In this document: one piece after another, positions 24,063 through 35,952 of the stretch
Layout of the letters: every line of letters begins with the position of its first letter
Position numbering within the stretch: the stretch's first letter is position 1
Assembly (NCBI RefSeq): GCF_014356525.2
Contig: NC_052506.1
Location: 10,521,900 to 10,585,899 of the forward strand
Direction of reading: 5' to 3'
DNA from: Nilaparvata lugens
Lineage: Eukaryota > Arthropoda > Insecta > Hemiptera > Delphacidae
Length of the DNA: 64,000 nucleotides
Notes under the pieces: model-generated
Databases searched by the model: none
Seen by the model: only the letters and a program-made list of their open reading frames with translations
Told to the model about the DNA's origin: nothing
Made by a program: the position numbers and the translations under genes

Positions 24063-24540
24063 TCATGATTGGATATTGGCTCGTGAAGCTATTAGCGTTA
24101 ATAATGGCGGGCGATGTCGACAAAAATGGCCTCTCCCGTGTATGCAATGCACCAAATTATTAGCATCCTGCTCCGGTTGCAGGGTAACGCTTTGCAGGCT
24201 TATAATGCTGGCGATCGAGAGCAATATCGGTGTGCACATAAACACCTGAAGGTGTCTGCTGTCCACATGCATGAGAGTAGAAATGATGAACGCTCTCACA
24301 CACATGGAGTAGTGAAGCTGGAATGAGGCAAGCTGGTCTGTCGGTCTCTACGCCACAAATTACGGGCCTCGCCGATTTCATGCTCCCATAGGATCAGACT
24401 GACCACTCTGCCATGCATGAGCCTGCTACCAGATCGCTACCACTCTACTTTACAGATCCCGGTACCCGGTTACTAGACCCCGACAAAGTACGCCCACAGT
24501 TTGACAGCTTGCCATAAGACATGCGATTGTGCCTGTAAAC
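24063..24540. promoter_or_regulatory. Mixed-composition island
   Basis: GC-richer, with ATTAGCGTTAATAATGGCGG, GCAATGCACCAAATTATTAG and many CpGs. Three overlapping ORFs of 70-80 codons in different frames argue against one real gene. Candidate host regulatory DNA. Confidence 0.28.
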
Positions 24541-24748
24541 TGTATTGGATGCTGTTCGAAGATAACAGAGGAAAGCATCATCTCAATATGATTAATGGAA
24601 AGGAAGGATTTTATCGATTGAAAATATGTATTTTATGGAGAAAGTAGATCGAGTTTACATTTTGAACAAGGCCTATTTACAATGTCTGTAAATCAGTGGC
24701 CTACAAGACTAGAAGACCATTGATGAGTTTACTATCTATCATGTATGT

Positions 24749-25560
24749 ATGGCCTATGGTTTACTATTCATGGTGAATGTAAAGTTTACTATCTATGACC
24801 TATGGTTTACTATTCATGGTGAATGTAAGGTTTTCTATCTATCACCTATCTATGACCTATGGTTTACTATTCATGGTGAATGTGAGGTTTTCTATCTATC
24901 ACCTATCTATGACCTATGGTTTACTATTCATGGTGAATGTAAGGTTTACTATCTTTCACCTATCTATGACCTATGGTTCACTATTCATGGTGAATGTAAG
25001 GTTTTCTATCTATCACCTATCTATGGCCTATGGTTTACTATTCATGGTGAATGTAAGTTTTCTATCTATCACCTATCTATGACCTATGGTTTACTATTCA
25101 TGGTGAATGTAAGGTTTACTATCTTTCACCTATCTATGACCTATGGTTCACTATTCATGGTGAATGTAGGTTTAATATCTATCACCTATCTATGACCTAT
25201 GGTTTACTATTCATGGTGAATGTAAGGTTTAATATCTATCACCTATCTATGACCTATGGTTTACTATTCATGGTGAATGTAAGGTTTACTATCTATCACC
25301 TATCTATGGCCTATGGTTACTATGCATGGTGAATGTAAGTTTTCTATCTATCACCTATCTATGACCTATGGTTTACTATTCATGGTGAATGTAAGGTTTT
25401 CTATCTATCACCTATCTATGGCCTATGGTTACTATGCATGGTGAATGTAAGGTTTTCTATCTATCACCTATCTATGACCTATGGTTTACTATTCATGGTG
25501 AATGTAAGGTTTTCTATCTATCACCTATCTATAGCATATGGTTTACTATCTATGGTGAAT
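24749..25560 (+). repeat. 57-bp minisatellite, about 15 units
   Basis: The unit holds GACCTATGGTTTACTATTCA, TGGTGAATGTAAGG and TTTTCTATCTATCACC. 57 is a multiple of three, so frames stay open for up to 148 codons (a 19-residue repeat). A repeated variant pair shows three-unit higher-order structure (ATCTTTCACC at 24951 and 25121). Confidence 0.95.
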
Positions 25561-25638
25561 ATGATGAACTAATGTATGGAAAAAACTATAGATGGTTAAT
25601 GGCAGAATAAGCATGTGCAACAGTTTAACCATAAACTA

Positions 25639-25992
25639 TTGTAAGGTCCACGTTTTAATGGCAGTGTGTGATTTGCAATGGTGTTGCTATCCTTGTCTAT
25701 CATTTAACAAAGCAGATGGCGCTATCTCTTTCATGCTTTGCCAAATCTTTTATCAACAATGTAGAAATTCAACTAATTGACAAAATATTTTATCTCAATC
25801 ATGAAAATTTATTATTACATCTTTAAAAAAGATATTTTCTTGACAAATAAAATATGATTAACTATTTTCAACAATAATGAACAGTTAAATTGATCAGATA
25901 TACCAGTATCAGCTGTTTGGGTGGCAAGGCTGAGATCTGGCAACCCTTTTCTCCTATCTTCCTACACTGCCATTTTAACCTGGACATCACTA
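25639..25992. mobile_element. MITE family T, copy c
   Basis: A degenerate left end (GTAAGGTCCACG) and right end (TGGACATCACTA). The interior matches copy b. Confidence 0.8.
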
Positions 25993-26034
25993 TAGGATAC
26001 TAATTTGTAAGATGGACCGCTTTCTTTTTTTTTA

Positions 26035-26150
26035 TTATTATATTATTATTTGTCACGATTTGTGACAAAATTGGGAAATAAAAGTTTTGGGTAATAGCCT
26101 ATTTTTTTCCTACTATTGTTGTTTGCTCTATCCAATAAATAAATAAAATA
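26035..26150 (+). repeat. Hairpin-tail retroposon fragment
   Basis: GGGAAATAAAAG can pair with CTATTTTTTTCC around GTTTTGGGTAATAG. The tail is AATAAATAAATAAAATA. Confidence 0.5.
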
Positions 26151-26700
26151 TAGTGAAATTTGCGATGCAAACTGGAACGGGTCATTGAACAAATATTGTA
26201 TCAAAGGCAATATATTGTCAATATTAATGAAATAAAGTTATCCTGATATCAATCATCTTGGGATTAATATTATTTTGTGCTTTGGAATAACACAATGACT
26301 GAAATCATCAACGACAATATTCATTGATTATATTTTTTATTTTATATTTTAAGAAATCAAATCAAATTTATTTTATTCACCAATTAACAAAAGTTTACAA
26401 GAAAATGAATAAATAATTAAATATTTCGATAATTCATTTTATGAAACTTTAATAGGTTTCATAGGTTTCTTTAATAGAAAATGTATAGGTTTTATAGTAC
26501 AAGATGTAGATAGCAATGAAGGTACAAAGTGAGAAAATTGTTAAATTGGAATATTACAGTAACAAATGAAACTACAGAATTACTGATTCCTACTAAACAA
26601 CTAAAGATGGCCTAAAAACTTCATCATCACATCAAAACATTCTTTCAAGGCGTGAAAAATAGTTACAGAATTTTGTTTTCAATACGGAAATTTTCTACCG
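26151..26700. other. AT-rich stretch, nothing recognised
   Basis: 26350-26420 begins like a retroposon tail (AAATCAAATTTATTTTATTC). No ORF. Confidence 0.4.
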
Positions 26701-26703
26701 TTC

Positions 26704-27108
26704 ATTGACCGAGCGAAGTGAGGTCTAAGATTCAAGTCGACGGTTTGGCATTTCTCCTAATGTTTAAATGTTTATATGTTGCACATTTACGGCGAAACGC
26801 GGTAATAAATTTCCATGAAATTTGACAGGTATGTTCCTTTTTTAATTGCGCGTCGACGTATATACAAGGTTTTTGGAAATTTTGCATTTCAAGGATAATA
26901 TAAAAGGAGAAAGGAGCCTCCTTCATACACCAATATTACAGTAAAAATCAGACTATAGAATTATTCATCATAAATCAGCTGACAAGTGATTACACAGATG
27001 TATGGAGAAGCCAGTCTATTGCTGTATTTCCATAAGGTCTATAGTTTCAATCAGGTACTTGTGGATGAGAATACTGCGTGAGGTCTACTGTTCACAGAAC
27101 TACTAGTA
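26704..27108 (-). repeat. Family A, copy 3
   Basis: Starts (plus strand) ATTGACCGAGCGAAGTGAGG and ends TGTTCACAGAACTACTAG. Full length, about 405 bp. Confidence 0.85.
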
Positions 27109-27189
27109 TTCAAGATTATTAAATTGGTTGAAAGATTCAGATTCAAACTGAAACGTATCCTAGAGCATTGACGAATACCATCTAGGACG

Positions 27190-27480
27190 ATAATCAGATT
27201 CAGCAACATTGTTTTGTGCGTAGTGGTGGGGAGGGGGTGGATTGATAGTGGATTTGCAAGCGAAGGGAAATGACAAACGATCGGAACCTCTTGATTGTGA
27301 TGGCAATTTTCATACGCAGTTTTGTTGCAGTGGATGTTCTCAAGATGAGAATATGATGACCTGGGGTCGTGGAGTACTGCAGAGTGCAGACGACAGTTAT
27401 AACGCAGCAGACATCAGCGTAGACGTATGCAATCGGGTGTATGATTGGAAATAGCTTCAAGCCAGAACGGGGCACCAGGC
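27190..27480. other. Mixed-composition island
   Basis: Overlapping ORFs on both strands (70 and 91 codons), no domain, CpGs present. Candidate host sequence; coding status not supported. Confidence 0.25.
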
Positions 27481-28257
27481 ACCAGCATTGTATGGCTGGC
27501 TAGATGGTCAGAAGGAGAGAAAAAAGAAGAAGAGAAGGTCAGAAGACTAGAGAGAGAAAGACTGAGAGGTGGAGGGTGAGAAAATATGTCCGATGTGACA
27601 GAGAAGAAGATGGATTCTGTCGTTATCATTCTCCTTTTCTGTTCAATTCCTTGACTGCGCCATATTTAAATATCTTAATAAATTCTTAGCCATTTGAAGC
27701 AACCATCTTTATTTACGTAGATAACAAACTAAACTGAGTAAACAACTTATTATATTATCAAACAGTTATCATGTGATTGAGTAACATCACATGATATACA
27801 AAGAAGTATTGTATGACTTGATAAGGAAAGTTGGATGAGAAAACGATAGTAAGGAAGAGGATGGAAGATTACCTCCCTCAAGAACAGTACCTCTCTATGC
27901 AGAATGCTATTTCTCTATAGACATATCTGAATATTGAAAGAAAAGTCGGAAATGAGAGGAAAAAATACATTGAAAGAGTAAAGGTTACAGAAAGGAAGAA
28001 GGAAGAGGAAGGAAAACATTATAATGCGGTAGCAATGGAGAAAGAACAAGAAGAGAGAATTCTAGGTTGTGAGAGGAGGAAGAGTGGTATAAATTGAGAA
28101 GATGGGAGAAAAATGTATAGGGTGACAAGAAATCAGTAAACGTAGGAGAATAATATTAAGAAAATACCAAGGAAAATCTCAATATAATCTAGGTTACTTT
28201 AAAATAGAGAAATAGAATTACAAAAGTGGAAAAATCAAGCGATAAACATGAATCGAA
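27481..28257. other. Purine-biased, AT-rich stretch
   Basis: Plus strand rich in AGAGAA-type motifs at 27500-27590 and 27830-28080. No gene recognised. Confidence 0.4.
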
Positions 28258-28335
28258 TTTATTTATTTACAAAAATATGGAAGCACACGGGAAAATCTCA
28301 GAAATTGCTCCCCAATCAGGAAAATTACAATAATT
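28258..28335 (-). repeat. Hairpin-tail retroposon fragment
   Basis: On the minus strand GGGAGCA pairs with TGTGCTTCC. The outer side ends in an AAATAAATTC-type tail. Confidence 0.5.
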
Positions 28336-28355
28336 TCTATACAAAAAACTGATGC

Positions 28356-28515
28356 AGTCATTTGGATAGAATGCCACCTGGAAGAATTCTTCTTGAAGTC
28401 GAAAACTATAGACTTACTGGAAAAAGAGATGAAGGTAGGCCAAGAAAGAGATGGGTACCGAAACAGGTTGATCAATAAACCTAATCCCTAAGTGAAGATG
28501 ATGATGATGATGATG
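28356..28515 (+). pseudogene. RTE-type LINE C-terminal tail, copy 1
   Basis: Translation gives HLDRMPPGRILLEVENYR then TGKRDEGRPRKRWVPKQV, followed by stops and (GAT)n at 28497-28515. The GKRDxGRPRKRW phrase closes the ORF2 of a common arthropod non-LTR group, and (GAT)n is its 3' tail. 5'-truncated. Confidence 0.75.
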
Positions 28516-28669
28516 ACTATACAAAGAAATTGAAATTTGAGAGAAAAAAACAAGGAAAAACTATTCTATATTAGTGGAGGAAGAAAATTAGTTGTGAGCA
28601 ATTCAATACGATTTTCTCAAGTGTCCTGGTTGTGAATTGATAGACATTGAGAAGTGATATATCAATACA

Positions 28670-28898
28670 ACAGGGAATTTTTCACTGATAAATGTCCATT
28701 TTTTGAGAATTATATTCAAGAATATTCTGTCCATTAACTACTGACTCCAGGGAATTTTGCACTGATAAATGTCCATTTTTTGAGAATTATATTCAAGAAT
28801 ATTCTCTCCATTAACTACTGACTCCAGGGAATTTTGCAGTGATAAATGTCCATTTTTTGAGAATTATATTCAAGAATATTCTCCCAATTAACTCCTGA
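28670..28898 (+). repeat. 77-bp tandem repeat, three units
   Basis: CTGATAAATGTCCATTTTTT (first two units) and its variant GTGATAAATG.. occur at 28684, 28761 and 28838. Each unit ends in ATTCAAGAATATTCT and TTAACTACTGACTCCAGGG. Confidence 0.95.
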
Positions 28899-29099
28899 CC
28901 GTAATCTAGTAGAGCAAAATCTCTTATAGAGAGAAGTGAAATGAAAGATTATAGTGCTGAAGTGAGTGAGTGACATGGGGGAGCGAGGAAAACACAAACT
29001 TATGATCAAAGAAAAAGGTGATAAATGGAAATATGTGAAGAAGTGAGAAAGATGCGGTTAGAAGGGTGTGGATCAGAGTGAGAAATGGAAGGCTGGCAA

Positions 29100-29515
29100 A
29101 GCAATGGAGACAGAGTAGATTCTGCATTGCAGGCACAGCACAGCTATAGCGACCACCCCATCCCTTCCGAGCACTAAACTCAAATATTAACGGAGCACCC
29201 CTTCACCCCGCCACGCTACGACATTGTCATTCTTTTCTCTTAGACCTTCCCCCCCACCCCCATGCTGTCACATCTCCTTCGGGCCAGAATGGCAACGGAT
29301 TGACAAACTTATCTCAAAATTGTCTCAAAGTCCATCTACAGAACACAGACGGCCCCAATGGCTGACTGCTTTCTCCCTATAGACAGTATCGATTAGACAA
29401 CTGCTCTACTGTAAAAACGTGTATCCAGATCCAGCCAAATCTCTTTTCGGCATGATTCGTTGTGAACACGGAGATCTCTGATGACAATATTGTAAACTGG
29501 TGATGGGTTTTATTA
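29100..29515. other. Mixed-composition stretch, nothing recognised
   Basis: Contains pyrimidine-rich CCCCCCACCCCCATGC and CpGs at 29120-29460. No ORF or repeat match. Confidence 0.35.
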
Positions 29516-29562
29516 AACTTTTTGTGTAGTTGAGAAGTTGTTATTGTGGTAATTATTTATCG

Positions 29563-30300
29563 TATTATATAAACCGAGCAATTTCTGTATATCTGTTTAT
29601 ATTTTTATATCTGGTTATCTGGTTATCTGGTTATTTTTATACCTGGCTATTTATGCTCAACGGATCTCGAAAACGGCTCTAACGATTTTCACGAAATTTA
29701 GAACATAGTAGGTTTATGATATAAAAATTCGATTGCACTAGGTTTCATCCCTGGGAAAACTCGCTGAAGGACATGGAAAGGATAACAATTATTCATCCTT
29801 GGAAAAACAGATGATAATTTCGTCGTCTGTCGATAACAGAAGATGTGAGTGTGGGAGAGAGACAGAATTATTTCCAGCTGTGTAATCAATCAACGAGAAA
29901 TTTTATCTAGCTAGACAATTTAATCGACTTGATCAATATACCCTCATTTGTTGACATGACATGATAATCCTCCTAAGTATATCATAATTTTCAAAGTTGA
30001 TCATTATTTGACAATTTTAAGTGATAAGTGAGTGTTATTCTGTTATTCAATTTGGTTTGTAAATAGTCTAAATTAAAGCTTTTTTGTTTTCAAATGTTAG
30101 AACTGAAAGTTAAACCTGAATTCAAGTGTATGGAACATAGCCTACTTTCTGGACCATTTATAGTGTATAATTCAAAATTCGGGGAAGAAACAGTTTTGGG
30201 CTGTGCCTGTTAGTCCTTCCCCAATTTTTGAAGAATTGTGTTCGGTTTATCAAAAGTCAATAAATAAATAACGGGCGAAGCTCGGTGCCCCGATATTAAT
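29563..30300 (-). mobile_element. Element Z, copy 1
   Basis: On the minus strand it starts ATATCGGGGCACCGAGCTTC and ends AGAAATTGCTCGG; Z copy 2 (52211-53165) has the same ends. Shared interior: TGCACTAGGT region, AATTTCGTGAAAATCG and AGCCGTTTTCGAGATC, an RTE-type 3' phrase. A hairpin-tail motif lies inside at 30180-30272. Confidence 0.65.
30180..30272 (+). repeat. Hairpin-tail retroposon fragment inside Z
   Basis: GGGGAAGAAACAG pairs with CTGTTAGTCCTTCCCC around TTTTGGGCTGTGC, then TCAATAAATAAATAACG. Confidence 0.6.
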
Positions 30301-30385
30301 AAATTAAAAAATTTTATTAAATAAACAGATTTTATTTTAAAGACCAGTTTCGGTTGTTACACCATTGTCAATCTCAGATAAACTG

Positions 30386-30860
30386 TCTCTGATATTATTT
30401 ATTCAAAGTCACGGATGATAAATCTGTCCTAACATTTTTATCTAAGATTCATATTTGCTCCTGATATCGATATAATATAATATAAGGCTTTTAACATGCA
30501 GAATGACAGCTCAGGGCCTTTGTAACTTGTACAAGTCAATAATGGGAAAAAAATCCAGGTGCATGATAATGCTTGTTGCATTGTTTGATGTTGCTTAAAA
30601 TAACGAATAACTATGTGTCGATAAATTATGACGTGTATCACTACAGCAATTCAGCTTGTATTAGAAAATATTATCTTTGAGAGACTTCAACTTTGCTTTA
30701 AAAACCTTCACTAGCACAAAAAAGTCCATTCTTTCGGATAGTTTATTTGCATTTCCAATGCTTCTTTCTACTGGAGATGTGTAGCTTACTATAACAGGTT
30801 TGAAAACATGAAACTGTCTAAAATGGCGAGTCGGTACAATCAATTCAATTAATAATAAAT
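30386..30860. other. AT-rich stretch, nothing recognised
   Basis: Two minus-strand ORFs of 60-67 codons lack domains. Confidence 0.4.
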
Positions 30861-30862
30861 AA

Positions 30863-31180
30863 CTAGTAGTTCTGTGAACAGTAGACCTGACGCAGTATTC
30901 TCATCCACAAGTACCTGAACTATGAACCTTATGGAAATACAGCAATAGACTGGCTTCTCCACACATATGTGTAATCACTTGTCAGCTGATTTATGATGAA
31001 TAATTCTATAGTCTAATTTTACTCTAATATTGGTGTATGATGGAGGCTTCTTTTTCCTTTTATATTATCCTTGAAATGCAAAATTTCCAAAAACCTTGCA
31101 TATACGTCGACGCGCAATTAAAAAAGGAACATACCTGTCAAATTTCATGAAAATCTATTACCGCGTTTCACCGTAAATGG
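30863..31180 (+). repeat. Family A, copy 4, right end missing
   Basis: The left end AGTAGTTCTGTGAACAG is intact. The copy stops at CGCGTTTCACCGTAAATGG and lacks the last 90 bp. Confidence 0.82.
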
Positions 31181-33403
31181 TTTATCTCCCAAAAAAACTA
31201 AAATTACAACATCAATTACACATAATATTAGATGAATTACAATTACATACAATAGTTAGTTACAAAAAATTCTTATAATGTGACCTCTACATGTTTAGTT
31301 TTTCTGTGTGGAAATTGACCTACTCCACTATGGCGTACCATGTTCTAGAGTAGGTTTAAGTTCATAATTATTTTATTTACACATGATCAAGATAAAAACA
31401 ATGATTGGGAGAGAAACACAAGAGTTTATCTAAAACTATTTCAACTAGCAATAAACTCAAGAACGTTTTTGTTTCCCAATAAATTGTTAACTTTCCCTAT
31501 TATTTTTTGGTTTAGAAAATGATACAATGAACAAACACATATTATTCAAGTTGTAAAGCATCGAATTTGGGTAGATAAAAATCCCTAACCGAAATAGTAA
31601 TAGGTCTGAAAATAAAGTAACTGGCTAATATCGCCAAATAGATAATAACTAAGATTAGATAGCATCAGCTTGTTCTGGCTAAACGGTACAAAAACCTAAA
31701 AAGGATTTGAAGGAATTTGTTGCTAATAAATATATTATTATATAAAATATTTTGAAGATTGAGGTTAGGTATATGTATTCAGGGATCGGTGACCTAGAGA
31801 TCGATCAAATCGAGCAACGTAGAATCTGACCAAAACCCCTTGGCAGAGCTCTATTGCAATCAAACAGTATGCAATGTGAAAAAACACATGATCACGTGGC
31901 TAACTATCAGGTAGCATGAAACAAATATTAGTGTATAGAATATTAGCTAGCGTGTAGAGAGCATAAGTAAAAAACCAAATAAAAATAATTAAGTGTATTC
32001 AGGAAATAGGAGGTACCAGGCGCATGAATACTGAATTAAATTTGCATGCACCAATAGCACAACGGCAGTTAAGAGGCGGCAACTGTAGGCCAATTCAAAA
32101 ATATTTCTATATATTTATATAAATGTACTGGATTTATGTTAAAACTTTGTATAGTCTATGTTATCAATATGGCTCGAAGGCAAAGAAATTATTAAACGCA
32201 CAACCTGAGTAATAATTTGATATTTTTTGTACGATCTATTTGAACCTAAATGGCGGAGGACTAAGATATTCAAATTTTATGTTAATTTGAAAGTCGGAAG
32301 TAAGATTTGTAAAATTGAGAAAGGAGAACCAGCACTCGCCAGCCAAATGCCACCATGAGAGGACCCCAAATATTTTAGAGCGTAGTACCTTGCTAATAAA
32401 TTTGTAAAAGTTAAAGTTAAATCAAATTATTAAATTTCTTAAAAGACTTCGTGATGCTATTGTAAAGCAGAAGTCATTTTCAATTTCAAATAAATTTATA
32501 ACCCCTTGGAAGAGACGATTCCGGCTACCATATTCCAGGACCACATGGAGTTGGATCGACATCGGCGGCTTACAAGAAGATTTTCGACACGTGAGTGATA
32601 AATATTGAATTAGTGATGGGCGCCCTAGTGCTTCGAATCTATCTAATAATCAAAGCTAGCTCGCCGAAAGGGTTTTTATTATAAATTAAGAAATTAATAA
32701 GAGAAATACTTGCGCAAGTAAAATTAGTATTAAAGGTACTTTATTGAAAGAAAAATATAGATCAATACATTTCAGAAAATTCCATTTGGATCAAAGAAGT
32801 ATAAAATCTAGGCTATTAAAACACATTCATATGATCTTTAAATTTTGCAATATAATTTGCGATAGTTTGTTATAGCTCTAATTCACTAGATGAATGGCTC
32901 TACCTATTCCGTCAGGTGCCGAATCTTGCACCCTGAGATAAAATATATTTTCAATGCAAAGAAATCTACTAAGTACTAGAGAATTTAATATATATATATA
33001 TATATATTTGGATTATTAGTGGCTAATTTATCAAGTTGATCTTAAAGAACCTATTTTTTAATTGCATTGTCCAGGTCGACAAGTATTAGCAAGCGCATAT
33101 CGCAGCTACATGCAAAAGGATGCATATGATTTTAAGATAAAGGCACATGGTAATGATTCGTGCCATAAATCTAGAATATAAAGTTTAGCCTGTGATATTT
33201 TACTGATTTCAATTATTGTTCTATTTTTATATTATATTTTTTATCGCTCTTTATATATTTTTTGCCTCGATCTATTTTTTGCATTATTGTTTAATATATG
33301 TATCAAAATGTTTATGGTGTGCAATTTATTTTTATTCCTCAACACTATAGTATAAGTATCATATTTATATATATTTATTTTTAATGAATTACAAGAGTTA
33401 TAG
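31181..33403. other. Repeat-poor AT-rich block, class unknown
   Basis: Unlike most of the window I find no copies of its parts elsewhere, apart from a hairpin-tail-like piece at 31371-31450. It holds an (AT)n run at 32990-33008, GATGGGCGCCCTAGTGC at 32617 (faintly like a tRNA-Lys primer site, not convincing) and no ORF. It could be a decayed LTR element or host sequence. Confidence 0.3.
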
Positions 33404-33733
33404 GGGAAGCCCATACCTAGGCCTAGAAAGATTTTTATGAGACTGAATCCTATTAAAAAACCACGACCTAATTATATAATTATATCAAATTTTCATGCTC
33501 TACCGACTGATGCCAAGCAGGAGGCTAATCGTTATTTAAATATAAAGAATAACGTCATAAAGTATTCAACAAAGATACACTCCCTATTTCTGGAGAATGA
33601 TACAATGAACAATCACCTATTATCAAACAAAGTTAGTCTACCAAGCAAGATACCGGTATCGGCCAATGTGGCAATACAATACTTCATCAACCGAAGAAAA
33701 ACACTGATTAGCCTACAAGTTACGACACTCTAG
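33404..33733 (+). CDS. Unassigned ORF, about 110 codons
   Basis: The frame opens after a tag at 33401 and ends with tag at 33731-33733. The first ATG is at 33437 (98 codons). Before it the frame reads GKPIPRPRKIF. The product would be basic, with PKIP- and KKPRPN-type segments, Asn-rich, without an evident signal peptide or membrane span. I do not recognise a family. Length by chance in AT-rich DNA is unusual but possible. No start context or splice sites decide the matter. Confidence 0.25.
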   Translation, partial: GKPIPRPRKIFMRLNPIKKPRPNYIIISNFHALPTDAKQEANRYLNIKNNVIKYSTKIHSLFLENDTMNNHLLSNKVSLPSKIPVSANVAIQYFINRRKTLISLQVTTL

Positions 33734-33739
33734 AGTACA

Positions 33740-34031
33740 TGGTAATCGCATTGAGAATTATGTGATGGATGCCGCGGGCCGTTGTTAGCATTAGACAAAG
33801 GCCTGCTCGATTTTGTTTGGTTCCAGTTTTAGAAAGCAGAGAGGAGCACAAGCAACTGCACTGAGTAACCAATGTTTCAGCGAGGGAATGTCGTCGTCCT
33901 CTTGAGTCTGTGGCTAAGCCAATGGGGCAGCATTTCCCATTAGACCAAGTTTGAGGTTAAATCCATCCCATCCCCTTTAACCCGTTAAACATTTAACCCT
34001 CTCTTTTCTCCCAACAGATACTTTGGTAAGT
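33740..34031 (+). other. Mixed-composition stretch ending in a splice-site-like pair
   Basis: A pyrimidine run CTCTCTTTTCTCCCAACAG (34017 end) is an excellent acceptor. Eight bases later, at 34026, GTAAGTG is an excellent donor. The enclosed ATACTTTG would be an 8-nt microexon. No flanking exon was found. Confidence 0.25.
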
Positions 34032-34296
34032 GTATATAAATTAAGTACATTCTAGAACTGATCTCACGAGAGTATTCTGATGAAAAATAGCGTTCTTTGA
34101 CCATGTTTGTCGTATGGCTACTAAACCGTCCATCTAAACCGTTTTGAGCAGTCTTTCCTAAACGAAATTCCAATTTTTTCATGATTTTCATATCATAATT
34201 AGAACAAACGGAGCATATTTATTTTCAAATGGGGTTTGTTTTTCGGTGATTCTTCAAAATTATATTTTTAATATGTGAATATTTCCTATTTTAGTT

Positions 34297-34708
34297 ATTG
34301 ACCGAGCGAAGTGAGGTCTAAGATTCAAGTCGACGGTTTGGCATTTCTCTTAATGTTTAAATGTTTATATGTTGCACATTTACGGCGAAACGCGGTAATA
34401 GATTTTCATGAAATTTGACAGGTATGTTCCTTTTTTAATTGCGCGTCGACGTATATACAAGGTATTTGGAAATTTTGCATTTCAAGGATAATATAAAAGG
34501 AAAAAGGAGCCACCTTCATACGCCAATATTAGAGTAAAAATCAGACTATAGAATAATTATTCATCATAAATCAGCTGACAAGTGATCACACAGATGTGTG
34601 GAGAAGCCAGACTATTTCTGTATTTCCATAAGGTCTATAGTTTCAATCAGGTACTAACTTGTGGATGAGAATACTGCGTCAGGTCTACTGTTCACAGAAC
34701 TACTAGTG
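34297..34708 (-). repeat. Family A, copy 5
   Basis: Full length (412 bp), same ends as copy 3. Confidence 0.85.
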
Positions 34709-34709
34709 A

Positions 34710-35310
34710 TAATGTGAAATATTTCTTCTATGTTTAGTTTTGAAGCATCCAAATTTGAAAATCTACTTTGTGAATATACTTCAGGACTAAAAATTTTGTG
34801 AATTGAAGAACTACAAGACTTGACCTATTTCGGACTATGTGTTATCTAAATTTGAGTGAGGGATAGCACAAGGTTACCTTATTTTTCTTCTCCCTATCAT
34901 TTTGATAATGTACTTATTGTATAAATGAATAAAGAATATGACTTGAATTTTCAGTCCCTCAAATTACTTTCAAATCACAATAAATCCAAGTGAAATAGAC
35001 TCAAGTAGTATTTACATTTTATAGAGAAATAGTATAAGTTTATATTCGATTCAGGAATCTAAGAGAAAATTTTAGATCAAAATCAGTCGAGTTTCATTTG
35101 ATGATCACAATGCAAAATCAGGAACACAATGCAAGAGGACCGAAATACAGTCCTAGTGAATGAAATTAAGAACTTCAAATCCAATATTGGTTGAGGATAA
35201 CAGAATCAAGTCACAAATGAAGTACAACTCCAATTTTAGTTGACATTAAGCAAGTGGGCATATCTTCTCGATCAATACAGCAAGTCTATATGTATCAAAG
35301 AAGTAATATT
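34710..35310. other. AT-rich stretch, nothing recognised
   Basis: No ORF or repeat match seen. Confidence 0.4.
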
Positions 35311-35311
35311 A

Positions 35312-35425
35312 CTGCAGTAACCAGCCTTAGAAGAAATACCACTATCTTGTAATGAGCTTTGACAATAAATAACCAGCCTTAGGACGAATACCACTATCTT
35401 CCAATGAACTTCGACAATTAATAAT
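35312..35425 (+). repeat. 59-bp tandem duplication
   Basis: AACCAGCCTTAG and AATACCACTATCTT occur twice. Confidence 0.75.
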
Positions 35426-35704
35426 GTGAATTTTCATTTTTAAACGACTAATAACAGAAATATCTGATCAATATGCACCTAATGTGGCTCATGGTGGTGA
35501 AACTTCTTCTACCGATAAATTTGAGTAATAAATTTTCGGAATGAAGTAGTAAGTAGTACTAAGTAGAAGAAATTTTGTTATCAATTCGGATCTTAATCTT
35601 CTTAAATTCAAAATTAATAATTGTTTCAAGTGTTTGTGATTTGTTTCAATGTGGAAATTAGTGAATAATTGGAAAGTCGCACATAACCTTTATTTGGACA
35701 ATTT

Positions 35705-35802
35705 ATTTTATGAAATTGGGATGAAAAGAAGTTTTGGACTGTAGTCTGTTTCTTTGTCCTTAAGTTGATTGTGAATGATAGATAAATAAATAAATAATTG
35801 AT
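35705..35802 (+). repeat. Hairpin-tail retroposon fragment
   Basis: GGGATGAAAAGAAG can pair with CTGTTTCTTTGTCC (several G-U pairs) around TTTTGGACTGTAG; tail ATAAATAAATAAATAA. Confidence 0.5.
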
Positions 35803-35952
35803 GCAATCTGTTGAAACGTGGTATTTCGTTTAAAGGTCTCACGTGTATGGACAGATAATGAAACAAATATTTGATGATGTGTAATGACACAATATTAATT
35901 GGCAAGTTTCTTAATTTTAATATTTAATTGCTTTGTGGTGTGATGCAAAAAC

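Larger units (their letters stand above)
29516..30385. mobile_element. Element R, split by element Z
   Basis: 29518-29562 (TTTTTGTGTAGTTGAGAAG, TATTGTGGTAATTATT) and 30325-30385 (AAGACCAGTTTCGGTTG, TTACACCATTGTCAATCTC) are the two parts of R as seen intact at 45489-45640. Z lies between them. Confidence 0.65.

Noticed and set aside
24749..25195. 148-codon ORF with a 19-residue repeat
   Set aside because: Explained by a 57-bp minisatellite with a period divisible by three; two overlapping frames are both open.
24749..25560. CRISPR-like array
   Set aside because: The units are contiguous with no unique spacers, and the DNA is clearly eukaryotic.
27242..27454. 70-codon plus-strand ORF
   Set aside because: Overlaps a longer minus-strand ORF; no support for either.
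32610..32635. GGGCGCCC as an LTR primer-binding site
   Set aside because: The match to the tRNA-Lys 3' end is poor and no flanking direct LTRs were seen.
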